Source of the DNA: an uncultured Bacilli bacterium
Lineage (GTDB): Bacteria > Bacillota_I > Bacilli_A > RF39 > UBA660
Reading direction: 5' to 3'
Length of the DNA stretch: 13,034 nucleotides
Assembly: GCA_947627965.1 (NCBI GenBank)
Contig: CANQYA010000015.1
Location: 1 to 13,034 of the forward strand
Below, one piece after another: positions 6,026 to 11,346 of this stretch. Below the pieces are notes generated by a model that saw nothing but the letters and a program-made list of their open reading frames with translations, was not told the DNA's origin and did no database searches. The translations under genes and the position numbers were made by a program. Numbering within the stretch: position 1 is the first letter of the stretch; each line of letters begins with the position of its first letter.

Positions 6026-6055
6026 ATAAAAAGCTGAAACTATAAAGCTTCAGCT
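6026..6055 (-). terminator. terminator of gltX
   Basis: On the minus strand AGCTGAA (6049-6055) pairs with TTCAGCT (6032-6038), followed by TTTTTATATTG. It lies 43 bases after the gltX stop codon. On the plus strand no T-run follows, so it does not serve the convergent membrane-protein gene well. Confidence 0.8.
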
Positions 6056-6098
6056 AATACAATCTATAATAAGATGATTTACCATAAAAAGATTTTTC

Positions 6099-7745
6099 CT
6101 ATCCTTTATTTACATCATTTAAAAATTTATCTAAACGTTTCAATAATCGTTCTTTACCGTATATTTTAAGTAAATCATACATATTAGGTGAAGTATTAGA
6201 AGTAGTTAACATTACTCTAATAATGCTACAAAAGTCAGCAATATTTCCTAAAAAATTATCAGGATTTTCTTTGTATTCTTTACGATTAACAGCAAAGCCT
6301 TTGGAACTAGCATAATCTTTTACTTTATTAAACCATTCTTCTTCAGTATCTTGTTCATTATAAATATTTACAAAATAATCTTTAATAAAAGATATATCAT
6401 ATGGATAAGTAATATCTTGATAAGGATTATCTTCTTTAGCAAATAACTCGTCAAACATATACCAAAATTCTTTTTTAACATCACTATAACTACCAATATC
6501 CATTCTAGGACGTTCAATATTTCTTTCAATGTTTAATAAATTAGTTAAATATAAAGGATCATTTACTATTAAGTTATAAAATTCATTATCATATTCTTTC
6601 GCATATTCTAAAGTACGATTATAAATATCACTAGCTTTTAATTTACTAAAATATACTTTAGATATACTCATTAATTTTTCTAAATCAAATAAACTTCCCC
6701 CAATTGGCATTTTATCAAAAGTAAAATGATAATCATCGATAGTTTTGTCAGAATTAGCAATATACCATTCTTCAAAACTAGAATTATTAATAGTAGCAAT
6801 ATAAAGTTTTATTACTTCGTCAGGTATTCCTAATTGGTGATAGAAACTAATCGCACTTTCTTTATCTTTTCTTTTACTTAGTTTTCTAACAGTTGTTCCT
6901 TCTTTGATAGTAAGAGGTGCTAAATGGGCATATCTTGGTTCTTTAAAACCTAAAACTTCAAATAATTGTTTATGAATAGGATAAGAAGATACCCATTCAT
7001 CTCCTCTAATTACATGAGTAGTACGCATTAAATGGTCGTCAACAGCATGAGCGAAATGGTAAGTAGGAAGTCCATCAGATTTAATAATAACTATATCCAT
7101 ATCATTTTCGGGCATTTCAATTTTACCTTTAATACAGTCGTCTAAAATAATTTTATTATTAAAGTCTCCTGGAGATTTTAACCTTATAATATATGGTTCA
7201 TTATTTTTTATTTTAGTAATAGCTTCTTCAATACTTAGATTACGATATTTAGCCCAACTTCCATAATAACCTATTCTTTCTTTATTTAATTCTTGCATTT
7301 CCCTTAAGTTTTTTAATTCTTCTTCCGTAGCAAAACAGGGATAAGCTTTACCTTCGATAATTAATTTTTTAGCAAAACTTTGATAGATTTCTCGTCTTTC
7401 ACTTTGGATATAAGGACCATATTTACCACCTTTAATAGGATCTTCGTCAAAAGATATTTTTAAATTATTAAAGTCTCTTATAATTCCTTCAATCCCATTT
7501 TCGACTTCTCTTTTTTGGTCAGTATCTTCAATTCTTAAAAAGACTACCCCTCCTGATTGTTTGGCTAACATCAAATTAGAGAATGATGTATATAAGCTTC
7601 CCATATGGACAAAACCTGTAGGACTAGGAGCAAATCTAGTAACCATCGCCCCTTCTTTTAAGGATCTTTCGGGATATAATTCTTCATAATAATTGCTATC
7701 TTTAACATTAGGAAAAATTAAATTAGCTAAGTCATTATTATTCAT
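6099..7745 (-). CDS. gltX: glutamyl-tRNA synthetase (Clostridium-type, 548 aa)
   Basis: A class I aminoacyl-tRNA synthetase that attaches glutamate to tRNA-Glu, and in non-discriminating forms also to tRNA-Gln. The Rossmann fold begins with TRFAPSPTGFVHMGS (36-50), where HMGS is the HIGH motif. RIEDTDQKRE follows at 71-80, then DGLPTYHFAHAVDDH (224-238) and VIRGDEW (245-251). KLSKR (288-292) is the KMSKS loop. The zinc-site cysteines of some GluRS are absent, only C137 being near. It is longer than the usual 470-490 residues, with about 35 extra N-terminal residues (MNNNDLANLIFPNV...). It matches the roughly 550-residue GluRS I recall from clostridia. AAGGA 7 bases before the ATG supports the start. 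tRNA-Gln lies 42 bases upstream on the same strand with no terminator between, so they are probably cotranscribed. Confidence 0.95.
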   Translation of the reverse strand: MNNNDLANLIFPNVKDSNYYEELYPERSLKEGAMVTRFAPSPTGFVHMGSLYTSFSNLMLAKQSGGVVFLRIEDTDQKREVENGIEGIIRDFNNLKISFDEDPIKGGKYGPYIQSERREIYQSFAKKLIIEGKAYPCFATEEELKNLREMQELNKERIGYYGSWAKYRNLSIEEAITKIKNNEPYIIRLKSPGDFNNKIILDDCIKGKIEMPENDMDIVIIKSDGLPTYHFAHAVDDHLMRTTHVIRGDEWVSSYPIHKQLFEVLGFKEPRYAHLAPLTIKEGTTVRKLSKRKDKESAISFYHQLGIPDEVIKLYIATINNSSFEEWYIANSDKTIDDYHFTFDKMPIGGSLFDLEKLMSISKVYFSKLKASDIYNRTLEYAKEYDNEFYNLIVNDPLYLTNLLNIERNIERPRMDIGSYSDVKKEFWYMFDELFAKEDNPYQDITYPYDISFIKDYFVNIYNEQDTEEEWFNKVKDYASSKGFAVNRKEYKENPDNFLGNIADFCSIIRVMLTTSNTSPNMYDLLKIYGKERLLKRLDKFLNDVNKG

Positions 7746-7787
7746 TTTTTTTCCTTCTTTCTATATATAAAAATATTAAAAACATAA

Positions 7788-7861
7788 TGGCTGCTCCAGT
7801 TAGATTCGGACTAACGATCTCGGGGTCAGAGCCCGATGCCTTACCGCTTGGCTATGGAGCA
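7788..7861 (-). tRNA. tRNA-Gln (anticodon CTG)
   Basis: A complete 74-base minus-strand cloverleaf with encoded CCA and discriminator G. The acceptor stem TGCTCCA/TGGAGCA starts with the weak T-A pair typical of tRNA-Gln. The D arm reads AGCCAAGCGGTAAGGC. The anticodon stem TCGGG/CCCGA closes the loop CTCTGAC, so the anticodon is CTG, reading CAG. The T stem GTTAG/CTAAC encloses TCCGAAT: position 55 is C instead of T, as in the tRNA-Glu of this window. It is followed by gltX on the same strand without a terminator. Confidence 0.96.
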
Positions 7862-7873
7862 ATTTCATATATT

Positions 7874-7902
7874 CATATATTAACATAAAAGATAAATGTA
7901 AA
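7874..7902 (-). promoter_or_regulatory. promoter of tRNA-Gln-gltX
   Basis: Minus-strand TTTACA (7897-7902) and TATATG (7874-7879) are 17 bases apart. Transcription would start near 7867, about 6 bases before the tRNA. No other convincing promoter is seen in the 42 bases between the tRNA and gltX. Confidence 0.6.
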
Positions 7903-7917
7903 CAAGTAAAAAGAATG

Positions 7918-8601
7918 TTAAATACTTTCTTTACTTTTACTTATAACATTCTCTATATCCATATAATATTTTTTATAATTATCATGATTAACATAGATAG
8001 GAAAACTCTTAATTGTATTCTTTGTTATAATGTCCGTGGGATTAAACCATATATTTTCACTTTTAAAAGTATATACTTTGCCATCTATACCTTTATATTC
8101 ACAAATTATAATAAAAGGATTTTTACCATTTACTTCATATGATTTATTTAACTTTACTTCGACAAACTTAGCATTAATAATACTAGCATTATTCTTTAAA
8201 TATAAAATCATTTTCTTCTTTTTATAACTAACTAATATAATTATTAAATCAATACTAAATAGTAATACTCCTACCCCCGTAAAAATATAAATTACACTAT
8301 AACTTGCAGGAACAGTAATTTTTTTAGGATTAGTTTTATCATAAAATATATTTATATCTTCACCAATATAATAATCTTCTTTAGTACGCGGTAAATAATT
8401 AGTAAAATGGTCATCATTAATAAAATAAGATACTAAAACACCATTAAATGGATTAATTTCTAATACTTTGGCTCTTGTTTTAACTATATTATTAAAAGGA
8501 ATACCTAAAAATAAATAAAGATTAAAAGCCCCTATTAAAAAGAACAATCCCATAATTCCAAAAACAATTATAAATATTTTTTCTACTCTTTTTTCTACCA
8601 T
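7918..8601 (-). CDS. two-helix membrane protein with DUF3592-like halves
   Basis: A 227-residue protein with hydrophobic helices at about 8-34 and 101-125. Each is followed by a beta-rich domain of related layout. In the first (about 40-98) KTRAKVLEIN...VLVSYFINDDHFTN leads to GEDINIFYDKTNPKKI. In the second (about 139-215) SIINAKFVEVKLN...PFIIICEYKGIDGKVYTFKS leads to SFPIYVNHDNYKKYYMD. The V.Y....P ending is typical of DUF3592 proteins, whose function is unknown. The start is odd: no Shine-Dalgarno sequence is present and an in-frame TGA lies just upstream, so ATG at 8601 is the only start. The minus-strand TATACT (8618-8623) would give a leader of only about 10 bases. The gene stands between the XRE regulator and tRNA-Gln, all on the same strand. 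Confidence 0.75.
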   Translation of the reverse strand: MVEKRVEKIFIIVFGIMGLFFLIGAFNLYLFLGIPFNNIVKTRAKVLEINPFNGVLVSYFINDDHFTNYLPRTKEDYYIGEDINIFYDKTNPKKITVPASYSVIYIFTGVGVLLFSIDLIIILVSYKKKKMILYLKNNASIINAKFVEVKLNKSYEVNGKNPFIIICEYKGIDGKVYTFKSENIWFNPTDIITKNTIKSFPIYVNHDNYKKYYMDIENVISKSKESI

Positions 8602-8617
8602 CTTACATCACGTATCT

Positions 8618-8623
8618 AGTATA
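8618..8623 (-). promoter_or_regulatory. possible -10 box of the DUF3592-like gene
   Basis: TATACT on the minus strand lies 16 bases before the ATG. The -35 position 17 bases upstream reads TTTTCT, which is poor. If used, the mRNA would have a leader of about 10 bases without a ribosome binding site. Confidence 0.4.
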
Positions 8624-8647
8624 ACATTTTCTATAAAGAAAGAAAAG

Positions 8648-8668
8648 AAAAACGAGTATCATTACTCG
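8648..8668 (-). terminator. terminator of the XRE regulator gene
   Basis: On the minus strand CGAGTA pairs with TACTCG around a 4-base loop and is followed by TTTTTCTTTTC. The gene's last codon and TAA stop (8662-8664) lie within the 5' arm and loop, so the hairpin overlaps the end of the reading frame. Confidence 0.85.
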
Positions 8669-9459
8669 CTTTTATTAGTAAAAGAATCATACATTAAATT
8701 GGCTTTTTTAATTATTTTTTCTAATTCTTCATTAGAAGCATTAGCTATTTTCTTGAAGGAAGTTTCAGTATAATAAATTTGGTAATGTTTAGGGAATTCT
8801 AAAACAGGTATATAAAGATTTTGACAAGTTTTTCCCGTACTTAAATTATAGTTACCATAGTCGTTTATAGCGTTATATTCGTGATAAATATCTTGTAAAG
8901 TTCTACGGACATGTACAAAAACAATACCTACTTCTTCACTATCTTTAGAAAATACTGTTATTAATCTATTTACTCTACCAATATAGTCGTTTTTAGTACA
9001 AAAAGCTATATCATTGCTATAGGATAAATCGCCATTATATTCGGAAGTTACATACATTTTATCTTTATTATAACTAGCTTTAAATGAAACATTAGTATAA
9101 AAAATATAACCAACAAATAAAACTGTAAATAGTATAATAATTCCTAAAAAAGTATTTGATAAAAGATTAGATATATGATTTTTTTTCTCGACAATTGAAA
9201 CCATATCAACAACATTTTCCTCAAATTTTTCTTGGTAAATATTTTGATTGACGTCTTCGCCACTTATTAAATCATTAATATTAGTACCTAATTCTTTACT
9301 AAGTGGTGTCAAAAGAGATAAATCAGGCATACATTTACCATTTTCCCAACGAGAAACACTTCTACTATTAACCCCTAATTTCTCAGCTAATTCTTCTTGG
9401 GTCATATTTTTCTTTTTACGAAGACTAGCAATATACTTACCAATACGTTCTTGATCCAT
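8662..9459 (-). CDS. membrane-anchored XRE-family regulator
   Basis: A 265-residue protein with an N-terminal Xre/Cro helix-turn-helix at about 4-63 (IGKYIASLRKKKNMTQEELAEKLGV, recognition helix SRSVSRWENGK). It continues with a polar linker, one membrane helix at about 100-121 (SNTFLGIIILFTVLFVGYIFY) and an outside domain of about 145 residues. The layout suggests a one-component system: the outside domain senses something and the DNA-binding part acts from the membrane. The outside domain holds two cysteines and is not recognised. The reading frame opens at an ATG at 9483, but the true start is ATG 9459 because AAAGGAG lies 7 bases before it, inside the longer frame. Possible targets are the flanking surface and membrane genes, or its own promoter near 9500-9530. 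No operator could be proved. Confidence 0.88.
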   Translation of the reverse strand: MDQERIGKYIASLRKKKNMTQEELAEKLGVNSRSVSRWENGKCMPDLSLLTPLSKELGTNINDLISGEDVNQNIYQEKFEENVVDMVSIVEKKNHISNLLSNTFLGIIILFTVLFVGYIFYTNVSFKASYNKDKMYVTSEYNGDLSYSNDIAFCTKNDYIGRVNRLITVFSKDSEEVGIVFVHVRRTLQDIYHEYNAINDYGNYNLSTGKTCQNLYIPVLEFPKHYQIYYTETSFKKIANASNEELEKIIKKANLMYDSFTNKSE

Positions 9460-9506
9460 ATTTTTTTCTCCTTTCATTCTCATAATAAATTATTTGTTTA
9501 GTATTT

Positions 9507-9536
9507 TACATGACATAAAGTGAGAATTATCAAAAA
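9507..9536 (-). promoter_or_regulatory. possible promoter of the XRE regulator gene
   Basis: On the minus strand TTGATA (about 9531-9536) is followed after 17-19 bases by TGTAAA/TAAAAT (about 9507-9513). The spacing to TAAAAT is slightly long. It lies about 50 bases before the start codon, after the terminator of the upstream surface-protein gene. Confidence 0.4.
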
Positions 9537-9566
9537 ATAGTTAGACACGAAAATACTAAAGACTAA

Positions 9567-9591
9567 AAAAAGTAATATAAAATTACTTTTT
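9567..9591 (-). terminator. terminator of the 9590-11281 gene
   Basis: AAAAAGTAAT and ATTACTTTTT (9582-9591 and 9567-9576) pair over 10 bases around a 5-base loop and run into extra T on the minus strand. The stem starts inside the TAA stop codon (9590-9592). Confidence 0.75.
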
Positions 9592-11281
9592 ACCAACGAT
9601 CACAAGTTAAGTTATATTCATTGCATAGCTCTTCTGTTAATAAGAAAGGATCATCCATAGCACCACATCCACCATAATTATAGATGTCATAACTATCTTT
9701 AATAGCATTTTTAATTTGATTATTTAAATTATTGTAAAGATTAGTTAAAGATTGATCTAAACTTTTAAAAGTATCTTTATCTTGAATTTCTAATCCACTA
9801 TAACCGAAAGATTTTAAACGATGATTACTAAAACTATATTTAAAGCCATCAATACCTTTATAGGAACTATTTTTTAATTGTTCAAAGACACTAACCATAT
9901 TATTTTCTTTATTAGTATCATATTCTATTTGACTTTCTTTAGCTTCGTATTCTTCTCTTATTAAATAATGACTTACATCTTCACCCCAAGAAGCTACCGT
10001 ATCTTTAGTTGAAGCATCGATTAAGACAAGTTGATGATTATAAACATAACCTGGGAAAAGAGTTTCTAAGTTAGTTGCAAAGACAAGATTTCCTCCTCCA
10101 CAATGTCCATAACCATATCCAGTATAATTAACTAATATATTTTCATTAAGATTAATTTTTTCATAAGTAGATTCAACACCTTTATTACCACTTTCTTCAC
10201 TACCTTGACTAGAACCACCTGTTGAAGGATTATCTTTAGAAGATATACGTACTTTTACCTTATTTGGATTAAAACTATATTCTAATCCATCATTAGTATT
10301 TTTCGTTTTAACAGTTAATTCATGGTCACCTTCTTTTAAATTTTTTAAATCAACATAAAGATTTAATTTATCTTCAGTAATTGAATTAACTACTTTACTA
10401 GCACCTTTAATTGTTACTGTAATTTCTACATTTGAAGTTAAATTAGCAACTAAATTATCACCAAGATTAGTAATTTGAATTAAGGAAGTTTTAATTACCT
10501 TACTAGTTGTTGTATCTTTTTCTTTATCGTTATTAGAAGTTTCATTTTTTTGCCATTTAGCTTTTAAGGTTATATCCTTTGTTATTTTTGTATTAAAATC
10601 AAATTCTTTTCCATCTAATTGCCATTCGACAAAAGTGTATCCATCTTTTGTTGGATTACTTGGTTTAACAACCGTTCCTTTTTCTTTAATTAATTGATTA
10701 TCAATGGAATTACCCCCATCAGTATCAAATTTTACTATATATATTTTTTCTTCGTTATCTTCTTCTTTTTCTAATATTTTATCTTCGTCAATATGTTCTT
10801 GAAAATTAACATAAGTATAAAATTCTCCTTCATATTTAGAATGACTTTTTAAATATTCTTCGATTTTTTCTTGTTCGATATTACTGCTGTCGGTTGTAAT
10901 TTCTAGGCTTTCAAAACCAACATTATTATCACGAGCTACATCACATAACATAAGTAAAACCTCATAAATATCTTTACCAGTAAAGTCTAGTGCATTATAA
11001 AAGGTTTTAGCATCATTATTGATAAGTTCATATCCCGTAATTTCACCACCGTTAACAGCACAATAACTATCATTTCCCTCTTGGTCTTTACATGAAACAT
11101 ATTCTTCTTTAAAAATTAATTTAACAAGAGGATTAATCTTTACGTACATAGTATGAGTTTCTACTTTAGTATTTTCTTTTTTATTTCCTAACACCAAGTA
11201 AACAGAAATTGAACCAATTACAATAACTAAAATACAGGCTACTAAAAAGATAATATTCTTTTTATTCCAAAAATTTTTCAT
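9590..11281 (-). CDS. mosaic surface protein: RsgI-like, InlB B-repeat, YbbR-like and unknown C-terminal domain
   Basis: A 563-residue membrane-anchored extracytoplasmic protein. The order is a TM anchor (10-31); an RsgI-middle-domain-like region (about 45-130: YVKINPLVKLIF ... ITGYELINNDAKTFYNALDFTGKDIYEVL); one InlB B-repeat (Flg_new, about 180-243: KFDTDGGNSI ... PTKDGYTFVEWQLDG ... ITLKAKW); a YbbR-like beta domain (about 265-347: VEITVTIKG ... LNLYVDLKNLKEGDHELTV ... FNPNKVKVRI); a Gly/Ser linker (348-372); and an unrecognised domain (373-563) with YGYGHCGGG, GGCGAMDD and a C-terminal CNEYNLTCDRW. The anti-sigma part of true RsgI is absent, so sigma regulation is not implied. The frame also opens at a TTG at 11299, but ATG 11281 is the better start, with AAGGAG 9 bases upstream. 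The cysteines at 394, 539, 553 and 560 could form disulphides. It may act in adhesion or wall contact. Confidence 0.85.
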   Translation of the reverse strand: MKNFWNKKNIIFLVACILVIVIGSISVYLVLGNKKENTKVETHTMYVKINPLVKLIFKEEYVSCKDQEGNDSYCAVNGGEITGYELINNDAKTFYNALDFTGKDIYEVLLMLCDVARDNNVGFESLEITTDSSNIEQEKIEEYLKSHSKYEGEFYTYVNFQEHIDEDKILEKEEDNEEKIYIVKFDTDGGNSIDNQLIKEKGTVVKPSNPTKDGYTFVEWQLDGKEFDFNTKITKDITLKAKWQKNETSNNDKEKDTTTSKVIKTSLIQITNLGDNLVANLTSNVEITVTIKGASKVVNSITEDKLNLYVDLKNLKEGDHELTVKTKNTNDGLEYSFNPNKVKVRISSKDNPSTGGSSQGSEESGNKGVESTYEKINLNENILVNYTGYGYGHCGGGNLVFATNLETLFPGYVYNHQLVLIDASTKDTVASWGEDVSHYLIREEYEAKESQIEYDTNKENNMVSVFEQLKNSSYKGIDGFKYSFSNHRLKSFGYSGLEIQDKDTFKSLDQSLTNLYNNLNNQIKNAIKDSYDIYNYGGCGAMDDPFLLTEELCNEYNLTCDRW

Positions 11282-11299
11282 AAAAAACAACTCCTTCAA

Positions 11300-11333
11300 A
11301 ACTAATTAAATTATACTACAAATTTAATTAGTT
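11300..11333. terminator. 13-bp perfect hairpin between two surface-protein genes
   Basis: AACTAATTAAATT (11300-11312) pairs perfectly with AATTTAATTAGTT (11321-11333) around an 8-base loop. On the minus strand it follows the stop of the 11347 gene by 13 bases and is followed by only TTTTG, then the AAGGAG of the next gene. It may be a partial terminator or a stabilising stem. The loop and 3' arm contain TATAAT on the minus strand, which could be a -10 box for the downstream gene, though no -35 box fits. On the plus strand it runs into six T, but no plus-strand gene ends here. Confidence 0.55.
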
Positions 11334-11346
11334 TTTTACTATTTTT

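Noticed and set aside
5989..6060. UGA read as tryptophan (Mycoplasma-type code)
   Set aside because: TGA ends the holin gene exactly at the endolysin start and ends the membrane-protein gene. Reading on gives only a short, unlikely extension, and tryptophan is coded by TGG throughout.
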